Below, piece by piece: positions 32,121 to 39,528 of a stretch of 64,000 nt of DNA. Origin of the DNA: DASUKM01 sp036278735 (GTDB taxonomy: Bacteria; Acidobacteriota; Vicinamibacteria; Vicinamibacterales; 2-12-FULL-66-21); the NCBI GenBank assembly GCA_036278735.1, contig DASUKM010000029.1, positions 62,001-126,000 on the forward strand. Reading direction: 5' to 3'. The stretch's first letter is position 1; every line of letters begins with the position of its first letter. Made by a program: the position numbers and the translations under genes. The notes under the pieces are model-generated. The model had not been told where the DNA came from, searched no databases, and saw only the letters and a list, made by a program, of their open reading frames with translations.

Positions 32121-34108
32121 TGGTCGTCCGCCGCGGCGCCGTCGTCGCCGGCGAACAGTCAGGCACCGGTCCGTCCGGCGCGATCCGGCTCGTACCGCCG
32201 ACGCCGCTGCCGGAGCGCTACGCGGCCCAGGCCCTGCTTCGATTCACCACGGCCGGCAGCGTCGACGACGGCAAGAGCACGCTCATCGGGCGCCTGCTCT
32301 ACGACGCGGACGCGGTCCTCGAGGACCAGCTCGCCGCCGTCGAACGCGCGAGCCGTCACGGCGGCGAGCACGCCATCGACTTCGCGTTGTTCACCGACGG
32401 CCTCCGGGCGGAACGCGAACAGCGGATCACGATCGACGTGGCCTACCGGTACTTCGCGACGCCGCGGCGCGCCTTCATCATCGCCGACACGCCAGGGCAC
32501 ACCGAGTACACCCGCAACATGGTCACCGGCGCGTCCACGGCCGACCTCGCCATCATCATGGTCGATGCGCGGAAGGGGCTCGTCACGCAGTCGAAGCGTC
32601 ACGGCTTCATCGCGACGCTCCTGCGGATTCCGTACATCGTGGTGGCCGTCAACAAGATGGACCTGGTCGACTACCGGGAGGACGTCTTCGCCCGGATCGC
32701 GGCCGAGTACCGCGACTTCGCCGGAAAGCTCGGCGGCGGCGCGCTCGTTTTCGTCCCGATCTCGGCGCTGCATGGCGACAACGTCACGCGGCGCAGCGAC
32801 CGCATGCCGTGGTACGCCGGCCCCACGCTGCTCCACCAGCTCGAGACGGTGCCGGCGGGCGCCGACCGCAACCTCGTGGACTTCCGGCTGCCCGTCCAGC
32901 ACGTGGTGCGTCCCGACCAGGACTACCGCGGCGTGGCCGGCCGCATCGCATCGGGCACGATCGCGCCCGGCGAAGAGGTCGTCGCGCTCCCTTCCGGACG
33001 CGCGACGCGCGTGCGCGCCGTCGACTCTGCCGATGGTCCGATGCCCGAGGCCATCGCCGGCGACTCGGTGGTGCTGACGCTCGACGACGACATCGACCTC
33101 GGACGCGGCGGCATGCTCGTTCGCCGCAACAACCTGCCCGTCATCGGCACCCGCATCGACGCGGTCCTCTGCTGGCTCGACGACGCCCCGCTCGACCTCT
33201 CGCTCGCGTACCGGCTCCAGCACACGACGCGCTCGGTCCAGGCCTCGATCACCCGGCTCGTCCACCGGATCGACGTGGACACGCTGCATCGCAGCTTCCC
33301 GCCGACCCTCGAGGCGAACGACATCGGCCGGGTGGAAATTACGACGGCGGCCCCCGTGTTCCACGATCCGTACTCCCGGAATCGACAGACGGGGAGTTTC
33401 GTGCTCGTGCATCCGTTCACGAACGCCACGGTCGCGGCTGGAATGATTCGCGGTGCCGTCCAGACGGCCGACGAGGTGTTCGGGCGCGGCGATCCCCATC
33501 GGACGGCTTCACCCGATGTGACGTGGGAGCCAACCGCGGTCTCGCGCGAGGACCGCGAGGTGCGGCACGGCCACAAGGCCGCCGTCCTCTGGTTCACCGG
33601 GCTGTCCGGTTCGGGAAAGTCGACGATCGCGAGGCGGCTCGAACGTCGATTGTTCGATGCCGGGTGCAGCGTCCAGTTGCTCGACGGCGACCGGCTCCGG
33701 CACGGGCTGTGCGGCGATCTGGGCTTTTCGCCCGCGGACCGCCACGAGAACAACCGTCGCGCCGCCGAACTCGCATGGCTCGGCGTCGAACAGGGGGACA
33801 TCGTCGTCTGCGCGCTGGTGTCGCCGTACGCGGAAGACCGCGCGCGCGCCCGCGCGCGGCTGCAGGCCGGCCGCTTCATCGAAGTGTTCGTCGACTGTCC
33901 GATCGCGGAGTGCATCCGGCGGGATCCGAAAGGGCTGTACCGGCGGGCGCTCGCCGGCGAAATCCCGCGGCTGACGGGAATCAGCGATCCGTACGAGCCG
34001 CCGGAGCATCCCGAGTTCGTCGCCCGGACGGATTGCGAACAACCGGAAGAGATCGTGGAGCGGCTGCTGGAGCATCTCCAGTCCAGCGGGATACTCCCGT
34101 GGCGTTGA
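32120..34108 (+). CDS. cysNC: Bifunctional sulfate adenylyltransferase subunit 1 / APS kinase (CysNC, NodQ-like)
   Basis: The 662-residue fusion has an N-terminal CysN GTPase (about 35-455): P-loop GSVDDGKST, switch region DTPGHTEYTRNM, NKMD specificity motif VNKMDLVDY, and EF-Tu-like beta domains. A C-terminal APS kinase (about 475-662) has P-loop GLSGSGKST, DGDRLRHGLCGDLGFS and LVSPYAEDRARAR. It drives APS synthesis by GTP hydrolysis and phosphorylates APS to PAPS. Start ATG 32120 overlaps the cysD stop. No cysH, cysI or cysJ gene follows, but a sulfotransferase does, so PAPS made here is probably used for sulfation. Confidence 0.95.
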   Translation: MVVRRGAVVAGEQSGTGPSGAIRLVPPTPLPERYAAQALLRFTTAGSVDDGKSTLIGRLLYDADAVLEDQLAAVERASRHGGEHAIDFALFTDGLRAEREQRITIDVAYRYFATPRRAFIIADTPGHTEYTRNMVTGASTADLAIIMVDARKGLVTQSKRHGFIATLLRIPYIVVAVNKMDLVDYREDVFARIAAEYRDFAGKLGGGALVFVPISALHGDNVTRRSDRMPWYAGPTLLHQLETVPAGADRNLVDFRLPVQHVVRPDQDYRGVAGRIASGTIAPGEEVVALPSGRATRVRAVDSADGPMPEAIAGDSVVLTLDDDIDLGRGGMLVRRNNLPVIGTRIDAVLCWLDDAPLDLSLAYRLQHTTRSVQASITRLVHRIDVDTLHRSFPPTLEANDIGRVEITTAAPVFHDPYSRNRQTGSFVLVHPFTNATVAAGMIRGAVQTADEVFGRGDPHRTASPDVTWEPTAVSREDREVRHGHKAAVLWFTGLSGSGKSTIARRLERRLFDAGCSVQLLDGDRLRHGLCGDLGFSPADRHENNRRAAELAWLGVEQGDIVVCALVSPYAEDRARARARLQAGRFIEVFVDCPIAECIRRDPKGLYRRALAGEIPRLTGISDPYEPPEHPEFVARTDCEQPEEIVERLLEHLQSSGILPWR

Positions 34109-35019
34109 GCAGGCACGAGTGGCGGCGCGCGGCCAGGGTCGTGACGCGGCCTGGAACGCTGGTCCGCAGCGCGCGGGAGCGGCTCCGTATGCGGCAGTAC
34201 GATCGTGATCTGATCGCCCATGTCTGCGGCGACCCGACCAAGCGCGACGCCGTCCTGCTCGCCTCGTATCCGAAGTCGGGCAACACGTACCTGCGGTTCA
34301 TCTTCGCGAACATCCTCGCCCTGCAGGAACTCGACGGTCGCGTGGTCGACTACACCGTCCTGGATTCGTCGCTTCCCACGGATCAATTCCGTCAGGATCT
34401 GCTGTCCCCCTGGCCGTTCCGCACGCTGCCCTGCCTGCTGAAGACGCACCATCGCCACCGCGACGTGTTCCAGCGGTTCCGCCGCGTCTTCCTGTACCGG
34501 CATCCGTTCGACACGATGGTGTCCGCCTACGAGTACTTCCGCCGCCGGGTCGCGCCGCAGCCGTTCGGCGCCCCCGGCGAACGTCTGGCGCTGCAGCCGT
34601 ACGGGGGAACGCTGCGCGAGTTCGTGCGCGAGCGATTCGACGGGTGGTGTGCGCATTTCCTGAGCTGGCATGGCCGCGCGAACGCGACCGTCCGGTATCA
34701 GACGCTCAGGAACGATCCGGTGACCACGATGGAGCGCCTGATCGATCGCCTGGATCTGCGGGTCGACGGGCGCGTCCTCGCGGAGGCCGTCGCGCGCTCC
34801 TCCTTCGACAGGGTCCGCCAGCTCGAAGACGAACGTGGCAAGTCGGAAAAGATGGCGCGGCTCGACGGCCGATTCGCGCGGTCCGGCCGGGTCGGACAAT
34901 GGCGCGAGCGCTTCTCGTCGGAGGACCTCGACTACATGCGCGGCCGGCTCTTCGAATACCGGATCTTCGAGTTCGAAGGTTCGCAGCCGGACCACCCCGC
35001 CGCGTCGCTCGAACACTGA
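34099..35019 (+). CDS. PAPS-dependent sulfotransferase
   Basis: The 306-residue protein belongs to the Sulfotransfer_1 superfamily. The 5'-phosphosulfate loop is SYPKSGNTYLRFIF (residues 56-69). A KTHHRH segment (115-120) is near the usual catalytic histidine, and the 3'-phosphate motif is RVFLYRHPFDTMVSAYEYF (129-147). It would transfer sulfate from PAPS to a hydroxyl or amine of an unidentified acceptor. GTG 34099 was chosen because it overlaps the cysNC stop by 10 bp and gives a plausible N-terminus; the ATG at codon 31 is the main alternative. It completes a three-gene PAPS synthesis-and-use operon. Confidence 0.85.
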   Translation: MALSRHEWRRAARVVTRPGTLVRSARERLRMRQYDRDLIAHVCGDPTKRDAVLLASYPKSGNTYLRFIFANILALQELDGRVVDYTVLDSSLPTDQFRQDLLSPWPFRTLPCLLKTHHRHRDVFQRFRRVFLYRHPFDTMVSAYEYFRRRVAPQPFGAPGERLALQPYGGTLREFVRERFDGWCAHFLSWHGRANATVRYQTLRNDPVTTMERLIDRLDLRVDGRVLAEAVARSSFDRVRQLEDERGKSEKMARLDGRFARSGRVGQWRERFSSEDLDYMRGRLFEYRIFEFEGSQPDHPAASLEH

Positions 35020-35046
35020 CGCGCGACGGCCCGTTGTCCGGTCGGC

Positions 35047-37485
35047 TTAGAGCGCTGCCCGGCGCAGCCGCAAGGCGTTGGTGATCACCGACACCGAGCT
35101 GAACGTCATCGCCGCGCTCGCGATCATCGGACTGAGCAGCAGACCCACGACCGGGTACAGGACGCCCGCGGCGATCGGTACTCCGAGGACGTTGTACACG
35201 AACGCGAAGAACAGGTTCTGCCGGATGTTCCCCATCGTCGCGCGGCTGAGATGCCGCGCGCGGACGATGCCGCGCAGGTCCCCCTGCAGCAGCGTGATGC
35301 CGGCGCTTTCCATCGCGACGTCGGTGCCCGTCCCCATCGCGATGCCGACCTGCGCGCGGGCGAGCGCCGGCGCGTCGTTGATGCCGTCGCCCGCCATCGC
35401 GACACGCTCGCCGCGATCCTGCAGCCGCTGGATCACGGCGGCTTTCCGATCGGGCAGGACCTCCGCCTCGATGCGATCGATCCCGAGCGTTCTGGCGACC
35501 GCCTCCGCCGTCGTGCGGTGATCGCCGGTCAGCATCACGATCGTCAAGCCCTCCTGGTGAAGCGCCGCGATGGCCTCGGCCGTGGTGCGCTTCACGGGGT
35601 CGGCCACCCCCAGCAGCCCGGCCGGACGGCCGTCGATCGCCGCAAACATCACCGTCTGCCCCTCGTGTCGCAGCGCGTCGGCCCGGCTCCGCAGCGCCTC
35701 CGCGTCGATCCCCAGCGACGTCATGTACCGCAGCGTCCCGATTGCGGCGGTTCGTCCGTCCACGACCCCTTTCACCCCCTGCCCGGTCGTCGATTCGAAC
35801 GCGGACACGGCGGCGAGATCCACGCCGCGATCCCGCGCCCCGGCCACGATGGCGCCGGCGACCGGGTGTTCGCTGACGTGCTCGACGCTGGCCGCGAAGC
35901 GCAACAGCCCCACCGCGTCGAACCCCGGCTGCGGTTCGACGGTCACGAGTGCGGGCTTCCCTTCCGTCAGGGTGCCCGTCTTGTCGACGACCAGGGTCGT
36001 CACCTGCTCGAGGAGCTCGAGCGCCTCGGCGTTCCGGATCAACACGCCGCTCTGCGCCCCCCGGCCCGTCGCAACCATGATCGACATCGGCGTCGCGAGA
36101 CCGAGCGCGCACGGGCACGCGATGATCAGCACCGCCACCGCGTTGACGAGCGCGTGCGCGAGCCGCGGCTCGGGTCCCACCAGGGTCCAGACGACGAAGG
36201 TGACCACGGCGATGCCGATGACGATCGGGACGAACCACGACGAGACGAGGTCGGCGAGCCGCTGGATCGGCGCGCGCGAGCGCTGCGCCTCGCTGACCAT
36301 CCTGACGATCTGCGCGAGCAGCGTCTCGCTGCCGACCCGCTCGGCCCGCATGACGATCGATCCGGTGCCATTCACCGTGCCGCCCGTCACCGCGGCGTCG
36401 GGGCGCTTCTCCACCGGCATCGGTTCCCCGGTGATCATCGACTCGTCGACGGTGGTCGCTCCCTCGAGCACGACGCCGTCGACAGGAATCCGCTCGCCCG
36501 GCCGGACGCGGAGGCGATCGCCGGCGACCACGTGCGCGAGCGGCACGTCGGATTCCACCCCGTCCGCCGCGATGCGCCGGGCGGTGGCGGGCGCCAGCCC
36601 CAGCAACCCCCGGATTGCGGCACCGGTGCGGCTTCGCGCGCGCAGCTCGAGCACCTGCCCGAGCAGCACGAGCACCACGATCACGGCCGCCGGCTCGAAA
36701 TAGACCGCGACGTGTCCGCCGGCGCGGAGCGACGCGGGAAAGACGCCGGGCGCCACCGTCGCGACGACGCTGAACGCGTACGCGGCACCGACGCCGAGCG
36801 CGATCAGCGTGAACATGTTGAGGTGCCGGTTGCGGATCGACGCCCAGCCGCGGTGAAAGAACGGACGCGCGCCCCACCACACGACGGGCGAGGCGAGCGC
36901 CAGCTGGATCCAGTTCATGAGGCGCGACGGGATCGCGCGCTGCAGCGGCTGGCCGGGCAGGAACTCCGACACCATCAAGGCGAGCAGCGGGACGGTGAAC
37001 GCGAGCGACACGCGGAAGCGCCGCATCATGTCGTCGAGTTCGGGATTGCGCTCCTCGATCGTCACGGTGCGGGGCTCGAGCGCCATCCCGCAAATCGGAC
37101 ACGCGCCCGGCCCGTCGCGCACGATTTCCGGATGCATCGGGCACGTCCACTCGGTTTTCGTCGCCGGCGCCGCGACGACGGGCTCGAGCGCCATGCCGCA
37201 CTTCGGGCACGGGCCCGGTCCGATCTGGCGGACCTCCGGATCCATCGGACACGTGTATTCGCGGGTGTCGCCGGGTGACGCCGTCTCGCCGGCCGCCGCC
37301 GGCGGGTGCAGGAAGCGTTCGGGATCGTCGCGGAACCGTTCGAGGCAGCTGTCAGCGCAGAAGTAGTACGTGTGACCGCGATGTTCGACGGTCCCCACCG
37401 CATCCGCCGGACTGATCGTCATCCCGCAGACCGGATCGACGACCTCCGCGGGCGCCGCGGCGGTCAGGTGCGCGTTCGTGCTCAT
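35047..37485 (-). CDS. P1B-type copper-transporting ATPase with YHS and two heavy-metal-binding domains
   Basis: The 812-residue inner-membrane ATPase has an N-terminal YHS domain (DPVCGMTISP...YYFCADSCLERF). Two HMBD modules follow (YTCPMDPEV...CPKCGMALEP and WTCPMHPEI...CPICGMALEP). Eight TM helices carry the CPC metal motif at 457-459 (CPCALGLATP). DKTGT (Asp501) is the phosphorylated residue, EHPVAGAI holds the conserved HP, and MAGDGINDAPALARA is the hinge. This arrangement fits Cu(I)/Ag(I) exporters of the CopA/SilP type, without a ferredoxin-like HMA domain. The YHS cysteines could receive metal from a chaperone. Convergent with the sulfotransferase; an inverted heptamer hairpin lies just before its start. 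Confidence 0.92.
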   Translation of the reverse strand: MSTNAHLTAAAPAEVVDPVCGMTISPADAVGTVEHRGHTYYFCADSCLERFRDDPERFLHPPAAAGETASPGDTREYTCPMDPEVRQIGPGPCPKCGMALEPVVAAPATKTEWTCPMHPEIVRDGPGACPICGMALEPRTVTIEERNPELDDMMRRFRVSLAFTVPLLALMVSEFLPGQPLQRAIPSRLMNWIQLALASPVVWWGARPFFHRGWASIRNRHLNMFTLIALGVGAAYAFSVVATVAPGVFPASLRAGGHVAVYFEPAAVIVVLVLLGQVLELRARSRTGAAIRGLLGLAPATARRIAADGVESDVPLAHVVAGDRLRVRPGERIPVDGVVLEGATTVDESMITGEPMPVEKRPDAAVTGGTVNGTGSIVMRAERVGSETLLAQIVRMVSEAQRSRAPIQRLADLVSSWFVPIVIGIAVVTFVVWTLVGPEPRLAHALVNAVAVLIIACPCALGLATPMSIMVATGRGAQSGVLIRNAEALELLEQVTTLVVDKTGTLTEGKPALVTVEPQPGFDAVGLLRFAASVEHVSEHPVAGAIVAGARDRGVDLAAVSAFESTTGQGVKGVVDGRTAAIGTLRYMTSLGIDAEALRSRADALRHEGQTVMFAAIDGRPAGLLGVADPVKRTTAEAIAALHQEGLTIVMLTGDHRTTAEAVARTLGIDRIEAEVLPDRKAAVIQRLQDRGERVAMAGDGINDAPALARAQVGIAMGTGTDVAMESAGITLLQGDLRGIVRARHLSRATMGNIRQNLFFAFVYNVLGVPIAAGVLYPVVGLLLSPMIASAAMTFSSVSVITNALRLRRAAL

Positions 37486-37492
37486 GAGGTCT

Positions 37493-37572
37493 CCAGCTTT
37501 CAGCTGCCAGCTTCCAGCTCAAAAGGAGGCCCTTCTTCCTTGCAAAGCTGGAAGCTGGGAGCTGACAGCTGA
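37493..37572. repeat. Inverted heptamer array (ccagctt family) forming a 28-bp stem
   Basis: The left arm is ccagctt-tcagctg-ccagctt-ccagctc (37493-37520); the right arm is aagctgg-aagctgg-gagctga-cagctga (37545-37572). The arms are largely complementary around a 24-nt loop containing aaggaggccc. The hairpin ends 5 bp from the amidohydrolase stop and begins 8 bp from the P-type ATPase start. It could therefore terminate the first gene and insulate the second. Confidence 0.9.
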
Positions 37573-37576
37573 GCGT

Positions 37577-39457
37577 TCATTGCTGAGCGCGTTTATAGAC
37601 GGACGTGCCGCCGACGAACGTTTCGTCGACCTTCGCGTCGCGAATCTGGTCCTCGGGAATCGTCATGATGTCGGCCGACAGGACGACGAGATCCGCCAGC
37701 TTGCCCGGCGCGATCGAGCCGAGCCGGTCTTCCTGGAAGATCGTGTACGCCGCGTTGATCGTGTACGACCGCAGGGCCTCCTCACGCGTCATCTTTTCTT
37801 CCGGATGGAACGCCTGCCCGTTCTTCATGCGGCGCGAAACCGCGCAGTCGAAGTTCGGAATCGGATTGACGTCTTCGACCGGCGCATCGGTCCCGTTGGC
37901 GATGATGGCGCCGCTGTCGATCAATTTGCGCCACGCGTACGCCCCTTCGGCGGCCCTCGCCTCGCCGAGCCGCTGCACGACGTACGGACCATCGGAACAG
38001 GCATGAATCGACTGCATCGAGGCGATCACGTGCAGCCGCCCGAACCGCGGGATGTCGCTCGCCGCGAGGTGCTGCGCGTGCTCGATCCGCCACCGCAGAT
38101 CCCTCGCCTCCGGATGCGCGCGGAAAATCTCCTCGAACAGGTTGAGGACCTCCTGGTTGGCGCGGTCCCCGATCGCGTGGACGGAGACCTGGAAGTGCTC
38201 CTTCAGCGCCGCCTCGGCCATCTGCCGGATCGCGGCGATGGGCGTGACGTTGAGCCCGGTCGACGTCGGCAGATCGTCGAACGGCTGCAGGAACCACGCG
38301 CTGTGCGTCCCGAGCGCGCCGTCGGCCGTAATCTCGCCGATCCCGCGAACGCTCAAATGATCGTCGCCGTAGCCGTCCAGCCAGTAACGGGAGAGCTGCT
38401 GAGCGAGCGCCTCCGGCGACTCGCGATTGGCCTGGACGAGTACCCATAGCCGCACGGGCACCTTGCCCTCGTCGACCAGCTGCTTCATCGAGTCGATTGT
38501 CGCGAACGACTCCCCTTCGTCTGAAACGGCGGTGACCCCCTTCGAGGCGAGGTCGTGCGCCGCGAGCTGGACCGATCGCTCCGCGTCGGCGCGCACTTCC
38601 TCGGGCGTGCGCTTCGCGAGCTGCTGCCGGAGCACCCGGTTCACGAGATTCTTCGCGTTGTCGCGCAGCATCCCGATCGCGCGCCCCTTCGCGTCTCGAA
38701 CGATCTCGCCCCCCGCCGGGTTCGGCGTGTCGGGTCCGATGCCCGCCAGCTTCATCGCGGCTTCGTTCACGATGACGGCGTGGCCGCTCGCGTGCTTCAG
38801 AATCACCGGATTGTCGGGCGACGCCTGGCTGAGCGTGTCGTTGTAGGGCAGCCCGTCGACATTCGGCTGCGGCGGATGATCCCACTTGGCCTGATGCCAG
38901 CCGGTCCCCTGGATCCAGGTGCCCGGCTTCGCCTGCTTCGCCGCGGCCGCGACCATCGCGACGATGTCGTCCCAGGTGTGCGCGTTTCGCAGATCCAGCG
39001 TCTGCAGCGCCTCGCCAATCTCCATGAAATGCGCATGCGCGTCGATGAAGCCCGGGATCAGCAGCCGTCCGTTCAGATCGACCACGCGCGTCGATGGCCC
39101 GATGTAGCGCTGCACGCCGGCGTCGCTGCCGACCGCGAGGATCCTGTGACCCGCGACCGCGACCGCCTGCGCTTCGGGGCGGCTGGCGTCCATCGTGACG
39201 ACGTGGCCGTGCCGCAGCACGAGATCCGCCGGGCCCCGCTGCCAGTACCAGGACGTCGAGGCGGGTGCCCCCGCGGGTGTGGGACGCGCGCGCTGGGGCG
39301 CCGGACGAGCACGGGGCGCCCGCGACGCCGCCGCGGCGTCCGTCGAGGGTGCGGCCGCGATCGTGGCGACGGGGGAAGTGCACAGCAGGCTGCCCGCCCC
39401 GGCGAACACGCCGGCGCAGAGCAGACGGAAGATCCGTCCGGATGTCATCTGATTCAT
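37577..39457 (-). CDS. Exported amidohydrolase (YtcJ-like, Amidohydro_3)
   Basis: The 626-residue metal-dependent hydrolase has an N-terminal signal peptide (LLCAGVFAGAGSLLC...IAAA). Superfamily metal ligands are visible: HxH in FIDAHAHFME, His in VHAIGDRANQEVL, His in EHAQHLAASDIPRF, and the terminal Asp in ANGTDAPVEDVNP. YtcJ-like enzymes act on amide or carbamate substrates, but specificity cannot be read from sequence. The start at 39457 (MNQMTSG) follows GAGGAG only two bases away; the ATG at 39448 has better spacing and is the alternative. An M3 peptidase gene lies upstream on the same strand, separated by hairpins. Confidence 0.85.
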   Translation of the reverse strand: MNQMTSGRIFRLLCAGVFAGAGSLLCTSPVATIAAAPSTDAAAASRAPRARPAPQRARPTPAGAPASTSWYWQRGPADLVLRHGHVVTMDASRPEAQAVAVAGHRILAVGSDAGVQRYIGPSTRVVDLNGRLLIPGFIDAHAHFMEIGEALQTLDLRNAHTWDDIVAMVAAAAKQAKPGTWIQGTGWHQAKWDHPPQPNVDGLPYNDTLSQASPDNPVILKHASGHAVIVNEAAMKLAGIGPDTPNPAGGEIVRDAKGRAIGMLRDNAKNLVNRVLRQQLAKRTPEEVRADAERSVQLAAHDLASKGVTAVSDEGESFATIDSMKQLVDEGKVPVRLWVLVQANRESPEALAQQLSRYWLDGYGDDHLSVRGIGEITADGALGTHSAWFLQPFDDLPTSTGLNVTPIAAIRQMAEAALKEHFQVSVHAIGDRANQEVLNLFEEIFRAHPEARDLRWRIEHAQHLAASDIPRFGRLHVIASMQSIHACSDGPYVVQRLGEARAAEGAYAWRKLIDSGAIIANGTDAPVEDVNPIPNFDCAVSRRMKNGQAFHPEEKMTREEALRSYTINAAYTIFQEDRLGSIAPGKLADLVVLSADIMTIPEDQIRDAKVDETFVGGTSVYKRAQQ

Positions 39458-39469
39458 CACTCCTCGATT

Positions 39470-39515
39470 GCCGGGTCTGAAGATCCGGCCTACCGGTCCT
39501 GCGCGAAGGCGCGAG
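39470..39515. repeat. Two small stem-loops between peptidase and amidohydrolase genes
   Basis: The first stem is gccgg-N10-ccggc (39470-39489). A second stem, gcgc-gaag-gcgc, is followed by a second copy of the ccggcctac string. The arrangement resembles a short REP-type unit and could mark the 3' end of the peptidase message. Confidence 0.4.
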
Positions 39516-39528
39516 ACCCGGCCTACTC

